Shown here: positions 17,902 through 25,816 of the stretch, in pieces
Layout of the letters: each line of letters starts with the position of its first letter
Numbering within the stretch: the stretch's first letter is position 1
Source of the DNA: CAVQJU01 sp963729215
Lineage (GTDB): Bacteria > Acidobacteriota > Vicinamibacteria > Vicinamibacterales > CAVVIG01
Reading direction: 5' to 3'
NCBI GenBank assembly: GCA_963729215.1
Contig: CAVSND010000023.1
Span: 186,001-250,000 of the forward strand
DNA: 64,000 nucleotides
Notes under the pieces: model-generated
The model's database searches: none
What the model was told of the DNA's origin: nothing
Seen by the model: the letters and a program-made list of their open reading frames with translations, nothing else
Position numbers and translations under genes: made by a program

Positions 17902-18193
17902 ACACCCGCTCCAGGGCGACTCATGCTCGGCGGTCGTTCGCAAAAGAGGATCCACGAATCCGGTGGAGTGAACGCGCGGGATCTGGAACGAAACGAACGA
18001 AGCGCGCGCCACTGCGCAACGTGCCGAATTTCATTCCTGCATGTGTGCTTACGATTCGCGCTCGTCTATATGCGAAAAACTCCCGAGCGCCCATTCATGT
18101 CAGCCGCGTCAAGAAATGGCAACTTCGAAGCAGATCGGCCGTGCGCTTTCGTGAAAATACCGGAGGATTCCAGCAGGGGGCACTTGGCACCGA

Positions 18194-18628
18194 ATGTGGT
18201 TGTCCACACTGTCAACCACCATGCTCCAATGTCCTGTCGCTCTGGTCGTCAGCGCGGACCGTCAGGTACGGCGGCTGATCTCGGCGAGCCTCGGTCAGAT
18301 CGGATGCACGTCCCTCGATGTCGCCACGGGCCGCGAAGGGTTCGAATGCGCCGGCGCCGCGCACGTGGATCTCGTCATCGTCGATGTTTGTCTGCCCGAC
18401 GGGTTCGAAACCGACATGGTCCGCCAGCTTCGCGCGACGCAGCCCGACCTGAAGGTGCTCTATCTGATCGGCCGGGCCAATCCGATCTTCGACCGGTGCT
18501 CGGGGAAGCGCAGCACCGACGCGTTTCTCACCAAGCCGTTCGGCCTGGATGAGCTGACCGACGTCGTCGCGTCGTGGCTGGACGACGCGCTCGCGCCGTT
18601 CAACGTCTCGGGCTTGTCACTGAACTAG
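18194..18628 (+). CDS. Stand-alone response-regulator receiver
   Basis: 144 residues and a single receiver domain: ALVVSADRQVRRLISASLGQ at the start, phospho-acceptor in DLVIVDVCLPDGFETDMVRQ, and the conserved lysine in FLTKPFGLDELTD. The paired acidic residues after strand 1 are reduced to SAD. There is no output domain, so it would act through protein contacts, as CheY-like proteins do. The start could be the ATG at 18194 or the one at 18221, and neither has a clear ribosome site. The gene ends directly at a full copy of repeat R2. Confidence 0.8.
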   Translation: MWLSTLSTTMLQCPVALVVSADRQVRRLISASLGQIGCTSLDVATGREGFECAGAAHVDLVIVDVCLPDGFETDMVRQLRATQPDLKVLYLIGRANPIFDRCSGKRSTDAFLTKPFGLDELTDVVASWLDDALAPFNVSGLSLN

Positions 18629-18756
18629 CAGGCTGCAGGCTGCCGAAGAAGGCAGCCTGAACGTAAAACGGAAAACGCAGAATTCCAGCGTATTTTTCTT
18701 CGTTCTACGTTTTACGTTCTTGCATTCAGGGCGGTGTGTTTCAGCGCCCTGCCTAG
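18629..18756. repeat. Repeat R2, full copy
   Basis: About 128 bases. Left part: CAGGCTGC...GCAGCCTG hairpin around CGAAGAAG. Middle: GAACGTAAAACGGAAAACG, then a spacer with GCGTATTTTTCTT, then the near-complementary CGTTCTACGTTTTACGTTC, forming long inverted arms. Right part: GGGCG-GTGTGTTTCAG-CGCCC hairpin ending CTGCCTAG. It lies between two convergent genes and contributes the TAG stop of the small gene at 18753. Another full copy is at 63114 and a half copy at 11765. Confidence 0.82.
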
Positions 18757-18932
18757 TCGTCTTCGTCTTCGAACCATCCGCTTGCGCAACCAAAGCAAAG
18801 CCGCCGCCCACTCATCATCACCGTTTGTCTGATGGGAGCTCGCAGGCGGCACATCGCGCATTCGAACGTGTCGGCCGGTGCGGGAGCGGGCCGGGAAGGC
18901 TCGTTTGAACGGTCCGCGTTGTGTTCAGCCAT
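18753..18932 (-). CDS. Small four-cysteine (zinc-ribbon-like) protein
   Basis: About 59 residues. The centre has two CxxC pairs, CAMC and CFGC, about 22 residues apart (CAMCRLRAPIRQTV, then RRLCFGCASGWFEDEDD). This is a likely zinc ribbon. It has an acidic tail and a charged N-terminus (MAEHNADRSNEPSRPAP). A GTG at 18941 is also possible. Its stop codon lies inside repeat R2. I know no named family. It may work with the neighbouring small gene at 18981, 48 bases upstream and in the same direction. Confidence 0.55.
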   Translation of the reverse strand: MAEHNADRSNEPSRPAPAPADTFECAMCRLRAPIRQTVMMSGRRLCFGCASGWFEDEDD

Positions 18933-18980
18933 GGAAATCACCCGGCAGGGCCGGAATCCGGGTGGCGGGCCTCGGGGCCG

Positions 18981-19223
18981 CTAGGCCGCCGACTCGCCCA
19001 GGCGGGCCGTCGTGACCTGCAGTCCCTCGTCCTGTGCCCACGCGATGGCGTGCACGTCGCACAGCAGGGCCACGCCAACCGTGGGCTGCGCGATGAGCAG
19101 ACGATGGCTGGCGCGCTGCGAGCAGCCATGGTCGAACGTGCAACGGGACTCAACCTGCGCCGGCAGGGGGGTGATGCTGAATCCTTCGCGGGTTACCGTG
19201 AGCCGGAGATTCGGGCTGCGCAT
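18981..19223 (-). CDS. Small Cys/His-containing protein of unknown function
   Basis: 80 residues. The start at 19223 has an AAGGAG site at ideal distance, which favours a real gene. It contains CTFDHGCSQRASHRLL and LLCDVHAIAWAQDEG, that is, Cys/His pairs that could bind a metal. There is no signal peptide or membrane segment. The pairing with the four-cysteine protein downstream suggests a two-gene unit. The family is not recognised. Confidence 0.55.
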   Translation of the reverse strand: MRSPNLRLTVTREGFSITPLPAQVESRCTFDHGCSQRASHRLLIAQPTVGVALLCDVHAIAWAQDEGLQVTTARLGESAA

Positions 19224-19516
19224 CGCTCGCTCCTTGAGTGGTGAATCGAAACAAAACACAACTCGCAAAGCGAGTGCCGCCGCTGACTGCACGGAACTGC
19301 ACGTCCTGGCAGGATCGCCGCGTCAATTCTTGTCAGCGATGCCGACAAATTGTAGTTGTGTCTGACAGTCACGCCTGCGGACCACGCGACATGGTTTCAA
19401 AGCCTATGTCGAATGGCGGTCCGGGTACAAGCGAAAAAGCCTGCCCGTTTTGGCGCCGCCCCGAGGCCTTCCGAGCGTCCCGAAGGCGACCCGATGTGTG
19501 TGGCGAAGGCTGAGGG

Positions 19517-19990
19517 CTACCTGGGGTGAGACGAGGAGCGGGCCGCCATGTTGAGAGGTTGATCGACTGCGCGCCGCCCGCCTGCTCTCCCGCTGCGCCG
19601 GCGGTCGAAGGCGCCGACGTCTCGCCGGTCGTGAGCCGGAAGGTTTGCGGATATGTATGCTGGCAGCGCCTTGGCCAATCGTGCCCGGACCTCGTAGAAC
19701 GCTCCCGCGGCCCTGACCTCCCGCGCCATCCCGGAATCACTGTCATCCGTGAAGACGATGCTTCGCGTGCGCAGGCCCGCGCCGGCGGCGAGGTAAACCA
19801 GGTTCAATCCGTTGTACTCGCGGAGGCGAAGGGCGGTAATGAGCAGCTCCGGCGGCGCCGCGCGGAGCCGGGCTCGCGCGGTCGAGAAATCCGCGCAGAG
19901 CGCGACTTCCTGGCTATTGGGACTCAGGTCTGGCTCAACGATACGAGCCAGGGCGGTTGCGGACGGCAGATTGGGGTCAACTATGAGCAT
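19517..19990 (-). CDS. Degenerate receiver-like protein (no phospho-acceptor)
   Basis: About 157 residues from the ATG at 19990. An in-frame extension to a TTG at 20065 is possible, and no start has a strong ribosome site. The first 120 residues follow a receiver fold: MLIVDPNLPSATALARIVEP, then PPELLITALRLREYNGLNLV, TRSIVFTDDSDSGM and VRAAGAFYEVRARLAKALPA. The strand-3 Asp that would be phosphorylated is replaced (ITALRL), so it should not be activated in the normal way. The tail is basic (AHDRRDVGAFDRRRSGRAGG). It aligns by eye with the product of 21168-21617, including LRL-x(3)-NGL, RAAGAFYEV and the DRR-rich tail, so the two are paralogues. Confidence 0.68.
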   Translation of the reverse strand: MLIVDPNLPSATALARIVEPDLSPNSQEVALCADFSTARARLRAAPPELLITALRLREYNGLNLVYLAAGAGLRTRSIVFTDDSDSGMAREVRAAGAFYEVRARLAKALPAYISANLPAHDRRDVGAFDRRRSGRAGGRRAVDQPLNMAARSSSHPR

Positions 19991-20255
19991 AGAAGCCAAC
20001 GGTAGTGCAGTTCCAGAAAGCAAGCGCATGGCCAGTGTCGGCGAGTCCCCCAAATCACCGTGCAAATGTCAAAACAACTAAGGAATTCGTTCATTTCAGT
20101 CGAGCTTGGCGCTGCGCCTGAGCTTGCGCTGCTGGATACGGCGGAGCTTCAGTCTAGTTGCCGCGAGACTTTTGTCTGCGCTCATACGCGTGGAATTTAC
20201 AAAGGCACTCGCGTATGCTCCCGTCAACGGCCTCAGCCGGTGAAAGGTGCGGACC

Positions 20256-20552
20256 ATGCTGACCATCACTCCCAGGGCGGCGCGCGTCTCGATGCCCATT
20301 CCCATCATGTTCCGGCGGTCCGGCGAAGAGGATTGGCTCGCCGGCAAGGTCGTCAACCTCAGCGAGTCCGGCGTACTCTTCGGCCCGACGGAGCTCGCGC
20401 CGGGCACGATGGTCGAGGTGTTGCTGTCGCCGGCGGTGCAGGTCGGGTCACTGACGACGGGCAAGCAGGTCTGCGCGGCCGAAGTGGTGAGGGCCTCCGA
20501 CATCGGCGCGACCGCCGTCCGGTTCGACGAGTGCCGGTTTCTGCTCGAGTGA
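20256..20552 (+). CDS. Single-domain PilZ protein
   Basis: About 98 residues. It shows the PilZ pattern: a basic start (ITPRAARVSMPIPIMFRRSG), the N-x-S-x-x-G motif in VVNLSESGVLFGP, and a closing strand GATAVRFDECRFL. PilZ domains bind c-di-GMP and pass the signal to partners. An ATG at 20256 with AAAGG ahead is preferred over the GTG at 20247. It is convergent with the sigma-54-activator-like gene, 15 bases apart. Confidence 0.78.
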   Translation: MLTITPRAARVSMPIPIMFRRSGEEDWLAGKVVNLSESGVLFGPTELAPGTMVEVLLSPAVQVGSLTTGKQVCAAEVVRASDIGATAVRFDECRFLLE

Positions 20553-20567
20553 GCCTCGCGCGCCGGC

Positions 20568-21014
20568 TCAGTGGGGAGCCAGCGGATCGCGCAGCGTGAG
20601 CATGATCACGTTGAGCGTGTAATACAAAGGCGCGGACAGCACCTCGCGTTCGACGAGCCGATACAGGGATGTGGACGACGTCGAGATGACCTGCGTCGGC
20701 TGGCCGGGCCCCGACAGCCAGTCCGCCAGCCGCTGCTGGGCGACGCTATCGAGTTGTGAGACGTCGCGCAGGATGAGGGCGCCGCTCGAGTGCGCGGGCA
20801 GGACGAGCGGATTGCAGCGACTCTCCGTGACGGGTGGCAACAGAAGCGGCCGCAGCAGATCGAGAAACGCGGAGACCGCCTTGTCGGAACCCGTCAGCAG
20901 CACGTTCGGATGAGCGGTCTGCAGGACGTGCCAGTCGTCGGCCGACACTCCAAAAGCCAGCGCCTTCAGTTTCCCGGTCGACAAACGTCCTACCTCAGAT
21001 CCCGCTGCAGCCAC
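20568..21014 (-). CDS. Sigma-54-activator AAA-like fragment protein without Walker A
   Basis: 148 residues, GTG start with AGAGG upstream. The second half follows the central AAA domain of bacterial enhancer-binding proteins: GALILRDVSQLDSVAQQRLA (normally GTLFLDEVGEL...QAKLLR), TQVISTSSTSLYRLVERE (normally RVIAATNRDL) and SAPLYYTLNVIMLTLRDPLA (normally REDLYYRLNVVPI.LPPLR). The acidic Walker B pair is LRD and not LDE. There is no P-loop GxxGxGKE and no GAFTGA loop, and the first half (FGVSADDWHVLQTAHPNVLL) is short. It cannot be an ATP-driven activator as it stands. It may be a binding or regulatory derivative, or a shrunken relic kept for another use. Confidence 0.6.
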   Translation of the reverse strand: MAAAGSEVGRLSTGKLKALAFGVSADDWHVLQTAHPNVLLTGSDKAVSAFLDLLRPLLLPPVTESRCNPLVLPAHSSGALILRDVSQLDSVAQQRLADWLSGPGQPTQVISTSSTSLYRLVEREVLSAPLYYTLNVIMLTLRDPLAPH

Positions 21015-21167
21015 CGCACAACCCTCTCGCGCGCAAACGACGAACTATGTCGTCCCTCTTTCTGCGTGTCAAGCGAAAGCCGCCGTGCACGAATGGTGCA
21101 ATTGACCTGTTCCGAAAGCGCTCGTTGCGCGGTACGATTCGCTCAACGAGCGGCAGCCCGATCGCAC

Positions 21168-21617
21168 ATGATCAGACCCGTTGTGCTCCTGGTCGAACCC
21201 AATCCGTCGGTGGCCGACATGATCGAGGAATCCATCCGGCCGATGGCACAAGTGTATTTCCACCGTGAGTTCGAATCGGCCAGACGCCAGCTTGCCGCGC
21301 AGCGCTTCGATTTCGTCGTCAGCAACCTGCGGCTGCATTCGTTCAACGGCCTGCACCTCGCCTACGCCGTCAACGCGGTGGCGCCGACGCGATGCGTCAT
21401 CTACACCGAATCGCGCGAGCCTTCGCTCGCGCAGGACGTGCGGAGGGCCGGGGCGTTTTACGAGGTGGTCGATCGCCTGCCGGTGACGCTGACTGCGTAT
21501 CTCGCCGGCAAGCTGCCGCCGGCGGATCGCCGCGATCCGGCGGTTCCGGATCGACGCACGCCGTTTCGCGGAGGCCGCCGGATCTGGGACCGGCAGCTGC
21601 TCGCGACGTTTGACTAG
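21168..21617 (+). CDS. Degenerate receiver-like protein, paralogue of 19517
   Basis: 149 residues. The receiver fold is recognisable: MIRPVVLLVEPNPSVADMIE, FDFVVSNLRLHSFNGLHLAY, TRCVIYTESREPS and VRRAGAFYEVVDRLPVTLTA. The acceptor position is Asn in place of Asp (VVSNLRL), so it is probably not phosphorylated. The C-terminal tail is rich in Asp-Arg-Arg (PADRRDPAVPDRRTPFRGGR), the same as in its paralogue. A longer frame to 20790 exists, but the ATG at 21168 starts the domain. Repeat R1 copy 2 follows. Confidence 0.7.
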   Translation: MIRPVVLLVEPNPSVADMIEESIRPMAQVYFHREFESARRQLAAQRFDFVVSNLRLHSFNGLHLAYAVNAVAPTRCVIYTESREPSLAQDVRRAGAFYEVVDRLPVTLTAYLAGKLPPADRRDPAVPDRRTPFRGGRRIWDRQLLATFD

Positions 21618-21635
21618 GCGGGGTGTTTGTCAGCC

Positions 21636-21688
21636 GTAGCGTCCGCCTTCAGGCGGACGTCCACCGGCCGGCTGAAGCCGGCCGCTAC
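21636..21688. repeat. Dispersed palindromic repeat R1, copy 2
   Basis: GTAGCG, hairpin TCCGCC-TTCA-GGCGGA, spacer, hairpin CCGGC-TGAA-GCCGG, and CGCTAC-like right end. It is almost base for base the same as copy 1. It lies between two convergent genes. A short GCAGCAGCCTGCTAG piece just after it (about 21703-21717) resembles an end of repeat R2. Confidence 0.8.
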
Positions 21689-21713
21689 GGCGGTGCCAAA
21701 CTGCAGCAGCCTG

Positions 21714-23100
21714 CTAGGCCGCGCAGACTTCACCGGGTTCGATCCACCCCCCGGCGCCCGCCGTCACCCGCTCGGCCTCCACGGGACCGCGGCTTCCCAC
21801 GTCGTACTCGCACAACGGTTGATCCGTGTCGAGAACAGGATCGACGATGCGCCAGGCGGCTTCGACGCCCGCCTGGCTCGCAAACAGCGTGCGGTCGCCG
21901 CGGAGCGCATCTCCGAACAGCCGTTCGTACGCCTTCATTTCGTCGCCGACCTGATGGTGCTCCACCAGCCGCACATCGTCGCCGACCATCGCGTCGCCGG
22001 GTTTCTTCGCCCGGGCGGTCAGCGAGATGCAGACGTCCGGGCTCAGACGGAAGTTGAACTGATTTCGCGACGACGAGGACCCCGTGTCGAAGAGCGCGCA
22101 CGCCGGCTTTTTCAGCCTGACGTTCACCTCGGTCGCCGTGACGGCGAGAGACTTGCCGCTGCGGATCAGGAACGGCACACCCGCCCACCGCGGGTTGTCA
22201 ATTTCGAGGCGCGCCGCGACGTATGTCTCGACGCGCGATTGGGGCGCGACGTCAGCTTCGTTCCGGTAGCCCCGGGTACTGCCCGAGCACGACGTCGCGC
22301 GGACTGAGCGGCCTGACGTCCGCGAGCAGCGCCACCCGGGCCGCGTCGATCGCGTCGCCGTCGTTCGCCGCGGGCGGCTCCATGGCGAGCAGCGTCAGGA
22401 TCTGCAGCAAGTGGTTCTGGAACACGTCGCGAATGGCGCCGACCTCCTCGTAGAAACGCCCGCGTCCGCGCACGCCGAATTTCTCCGAGAGCAGGATCTG
22501 GAAGCTGTCCACGTAGGTGTTGTTCCAGATCGGCTGGAGGAATGCATTGGCGAAGCGAAAGTAGAGCAGGTTCTGCACCGGCTCCTTGCCGAGGAAATGG
22601 TCGATGCGGTACACGGACGGCTCGGGAAACGATTGGTGAATCGTCGCGTTGAGGGCCTGGGCGGACGCGAGGCTTCGGCCGAACGGCTTCTCGACGATCA
22701 CGCGGGCGTTCGGCGCACAACCCGCGCGCGCCAGGCCCGACACGACCGTCTCGAAGAGGCTGATGGGGATCGCGAGATAGAACACCGGCCGCTCCCGATT
22801 GCCGAGCGCCTGGCGAAGGCTGTCGAAGGTCGCCGCGTCGTGGTATTCCCCCGCGACGTACTGCACGCGCGCGGCGAGCCGATCGAACACGCTGTCGTCC
22901 ACACCGCCGTGATCGGCGATGCTCTGTCGAATCCGCGCACGCAGCCCGTCGAGCGTGAGCCCGGGCCGCGCGACGCAGATCACGGGAATATCCAGATGCC
23001 CGTGCCGCTCCATCGAGTGCAGGGCAGGAAAAATCTGCTGATACGCCAGATCGCCCGTAGCTCCGAAAATGACGAGGCTGTCCGCCTGCGGCTGGGACAT
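21714..23100 (-). CDS. zwf: Glucose-6-phosphate 1-dehydrogenase, frameshifted
   Basis: Oxidises glucose-6-phosphate to 6-phosphogluconolactone with NAD(P)+, the entry to the oxidative pentose phosphate pathway. The N-terminal part has the nucleotide-binding GATGDLAYQQIFPALHSM, and the active-site block VYRIDHFLGKEPVQNLLYFR includes the catalytic His. The frame breaks after VLGQY. One extra base in the GGG at 22274-22276 (CCC on the coding strand) puts the remainder one frame over. There RGYRNEADVAPQSRVETYVA leads to WAGVPFLIRSGKSLAVTATE. Joined length is one base over a multiple of three, and about 462 residues, normal for the family. It sits 7 bases after gnd, the next oxidative step, so the pair is an operon. 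The break is probably a sequence error. Confidence 0.88.
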
Positions 23101-23107
23101 GACGCCA

Positions 23108-24127
23108 TCACTTGTCCCCGGACCGTTCGACGTGTCCGCCGAACTGATAGCGCATGGCCGACAGCAGACGGTTGGCCACATCGTCCTCTCCGCGGGAACT
23201 GAATCGCTGAAACAACGCGGTCGTCAGCACCGGCGCGGGCGCAGAGCTCTCGATGGCGGCGTGGGCCGTCCAGCGGCCTTCGCCGGAGTCCGATACGCGG
23301 CCCGCGAAGGGCCGCAAGTCCGGATGCTCGGCCAGCGCCGCCGCCGTCAGATCGAGGAGCCACGATCCGATGACGCTTCCGCGCCGCCACAGTTCGGCGA
23401 TTTCCGGAAGGGCGAACTTGTACTGAAAGTGCTCGGGGTCACGCAGCGGAGACGTTTCGGCGTCGGTCGTCCGCTCGCGTGTCCCGGCGTCGGCGTGCGC
23501 GAGGATATTGAGCCCTTCGGCGTAGGCCGCCATGAGCGCGTACTCGATGCCGTTGTGAACCATCTTCACGAAATGGCCCGCGCCCGAAGGGCCGCAGTGG
23601 AGATAACCCTCGTCGGCCGTGCCGGCGTGGCCGCCGCGCGCCGGAGTGCGCGGCGCGGCATCGATGCCGGGCGCCAGCGTCTTGAGCACCGGATCGAGGC
23701 GGTTCACCGCCTCGGCCGCGCCGCCAACCATCAGGCAGTAGCCGCGCTCCGCGCCCCAGACCCCTCCGCTGACACCGGCATCCACGTAGTAGAGGCCCCG
23801 CGCGTTCAATTCCTTCGCCCGGCGGATGTCATCGACGTAATGCGAGTTTCCGCCGTCGATGACGAGGTCGCCCGGCTGCAGAAGCGGCACGAGCTCGTCG
23901 AGTGTCTTCTCGACGACCGCGGCCGGCAGCATCAGCCAGATCGCGCGGGGTGCGTCGAGCTTCTCGACAAAGCCTCGCAGCGATGCCGCCCCCGCCGCGC
24001 CCTGTTCCGCGAGCGCCGCCACGCTCGCCGGCTGCGAATCGAACACCACGCAGGCGTGTCCGCCGCGCAACAGGCGCCGCACCATGCTGCCGCCCATCCG
24101 TCCAAGGCCGATCATTCCCAGCTGCAT
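23108..24127 (-). CDS. gnd: 6-phosphogluconate dehydrogenase, decarboxylating (short GndA/YqeC type)
   Basis: 339 residues. Converts 6-phosphogluconate to ribulose-5-phosphate and CO2. The N-terminal Rossmann motif is MQLGMIGLGRMGGSMVRRLL. Substrate-binding signatures are GDLVIDGGNSHYVDDIRRA and DAGVSGGVWGAERGYCLMVG, with the catalytic block CGPSGAGHFVKMVHNGIEYA. The length is that of the short, often NAD-linked form rather than the 470-residue enzyme. The start at 24127 begins the Rossmann fold, and the longer frame to 24187 adds nothing family-like. zwf follows at 7 bases. Confidence 0.9.
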   Translation of the reverse strand: MQLGMIGLGRMGGSMVRRLLRGGHACVVFDSQPASVAALAEQGAAGAASLRGFVEKLDAPRAIWLMLPAAVVEKTLDELVPLLQPGDLVIDGGNSHYVDDIRRAKELNARGLYYVDAGVSGGVWGAERGYCLMVGGAAEAVNRLDPVLKTLAPGIDAAPRTPARGGHAGTADEGYLHCGPSGAGHFVKMVHNGIEYALMAAYAEGLNILAHADAGTRERTTDAETSPLRDPEHFQYKFALPEIAELWRRGSVIGSWLLDLTAAALAEHPDLRPFAGRVSDSGEGRWTAHAAIESSAPAPVLTTALFQRFSSRGEDDVANRLLSAMRYQFGGHVERSGDK

Positions 24128-24158
24128 GCTGACAAGCGTATCAACAAAGCCGGTGCGG

Positions 24159-25724
24159 TTATGACGGATCGCGGCGTTTGATCGCACTCTTTACGTCGAG
24201 GCCGAACGCTGGATCGGAGCGCGTGCCGCCGATGCGGATGGGCAGCACCGTGCCCATGCCGTCGCGGGTGAACAGGGGGTCGACGGGTTTCAGGAGCCAC
24301 CGCTTGATGCCCGTGACCGTCTGCGACACCGTGGCCTGCAGGCTCAGGGTGCCCATGAAGTCCAGCGTCTCGCGGCGCATGTGGTAATTGCCGCTCAGCC
24401 TGACGGTGGCGCCGGGCACGCCAAACGTCAGGCGGGGAAATGTCATCGCCGTGTCTTTGAGCGTGAAAGGCCCGGACATGTTGGAGACGGCCTTTCCGCC
24501 ACCCGTTTCGTCTGGCCGGCCTCGGCCCCGCCGGCTGAGCTCGTCGAGCTTTTTCTGAATGTCCAGGCTGTTGAAGCGCGCGGCGACGATGCGGAACCGG
24601 CCGTCGAGCTGGAGCTTGTCCACCACGTCGCGATCGCCCGGTGGAATCCGGATCTTGGTTTTCACCACGATGCCGCCGGTGAGTGGCGGCGACGGCCCTT
24701 TCACGGCCAGCCGCAGGAGATCGTCGAGGCGGCCGTTGGGAATGTCCACGTCGAGCGTGATGGTGCGGCCGTCCACGCCCTTGATGCCGATGACTGCGCC
24801 CGAGACCGACATCTGCGTTTGACCGAGCACGGCGTCGATGTGTTTGAGCACCGTGTTGCCATTCGTTCCGTCGATCACCGCCTGATAGTGCGTCGTCAGC
24901 GGGACGGCGTTGCCGCCGACCGACAGCCGGAAATCAGGCGTGGTCGTCGTCCCGTCCGCTTCGATGCGCTCCAGGACGCCGCCGTAGCGGCCGTTCGACG
25001 CCAGGATCCCGGCGATACCTTTGAACGTCGCCAGGTCCGCGTTGGAAAAGGTGTACGTCCCCTCGAGCGGCGTCAGGCTGGGCGAGTCCTTTTGCCACGG
25101 ACCGAAAGTGCCTGTCGATTGGATCTCGCCCACAGGCTTCGGGTTGGTGAGCGCCGCATTGAACGTCATCGCCCGATCGGCGCCGACCGACGTCATGGCG
25201 AGGTGATGGATGAAAAACTCCCGCGGCGCTTTCCCGGGCTCTCTGACGCCAATACGCAACGACGCGTCCGTGGCGGTCAGATGATCGATGTACCACTCGC
25301 CGACCGGCGGCGCGGCAGGTCCGCGTTTCGCGTTGTCGTCCGTGCGCGACGGGTCGTCCGTGCGCGGAGGGATGAAAATCTGCAGGCCGTCCACGTTGAC
25401 GTGGTCCAGGCGGTGGGCTCGCCAGCCGGTGAGGGTCACATCAACAGTCAGCGAGCGGATCTGAATCAGCGGAGGAATGTCGCGGCGGCCACGATGACGG
25501 ACGACGAGGCCGCGGAGCACGATGCGGGGAGTGGGACGCAGCGACGTTTCGAGGGCGTCGAGGGAGACCTCACTTTCGAGGTCTCGCGATAAGGCGGCGA
25601 CGGCCCGGACGCGCAAGCTCTCGGGTCGGCCCAGCCAGATGACGGCGCCGAACAGACCCGCCGCCGCCACTATCGCGAGCAGCGCAAGTGCGGCTACCCA
25701 TTTCCAGAGCGATCTTGCCACCAC
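24159..25724 (-). CDS. AsmA-like membrane-anchored protein
   Basis: 521 residues with one N-terminal transmembrane anchor (about 8-32, WVAALALLAIVAAAGLFGAV). The N-terminal domain matches AsmA (LESEVSLDALETSLRPTPRI, VLRGLVVRHRG), and the C-terminal part looks like an AsmA-like C-terminal region (FTLKDTAMTFPRLTFGVPGA, TLDFMGTLSLQATVSQTVTG, IRIGGTRSDPAFGLDVKSAI). AsmA-family proteins span the periplasm and are tied to lipid transport and outer-membrane upkeep. The start is one of two neighbouring GTG codons. Confidence 0.82.
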   Translation of the reverse strand: MVARSLWKWVAALALLAIVAAAGLFGAVIWLGRPESLRVRAVAALSRDLESEVSLDALETSLRPTPRIVLRGLVVRHRGRRDIPPLIQIRSLTVDVTLTGWRAHRLDHVNVDGLQIFIPPRTDDPSRTDDNAKRGPAAPPVGEWYIDHLTATDASLRIGVREPGKAPREFFIHHLAMTSVGADRAMTFNAALTNPKPVGEIQSTGTFGPWQKDSPSLTPLEGTYTFSNADLATFKGIAGILASNGRYGGVLERIEADGTTTTPDFRLSVGGNAVPLTTHYQAVIDGTNGNTVLKHIDAVLGQTQMSVSGAVIGIKGVDGRTITLDVDIPNGRLDDLLRLAVKGPSPPLTGGIVVKTKIRIPPGDRDVVDKLQLDGRFRIVAARFNSLDIQKKLDELSRRGRGRPDETGGGKAVSNMSGPFTLKDTAMTFPRLTFGVPGATVRLSGNYHMRRETLDFMGTLSLQATVSQTVTGIKRWLLKPVDPLFTRDGMGTVLPIRIGGTRSDPAFGLDVKSAIKRRDPS

Positions 25725-25816
25725 CTACCATTATCAGAGGAAGGCTCGACAGCGAACGTTCCGTTTGAGACGGTCCGCTCGAGGTTTTCGCGTATGGCCC
25801 AGGTGGGCGGGTGCGT

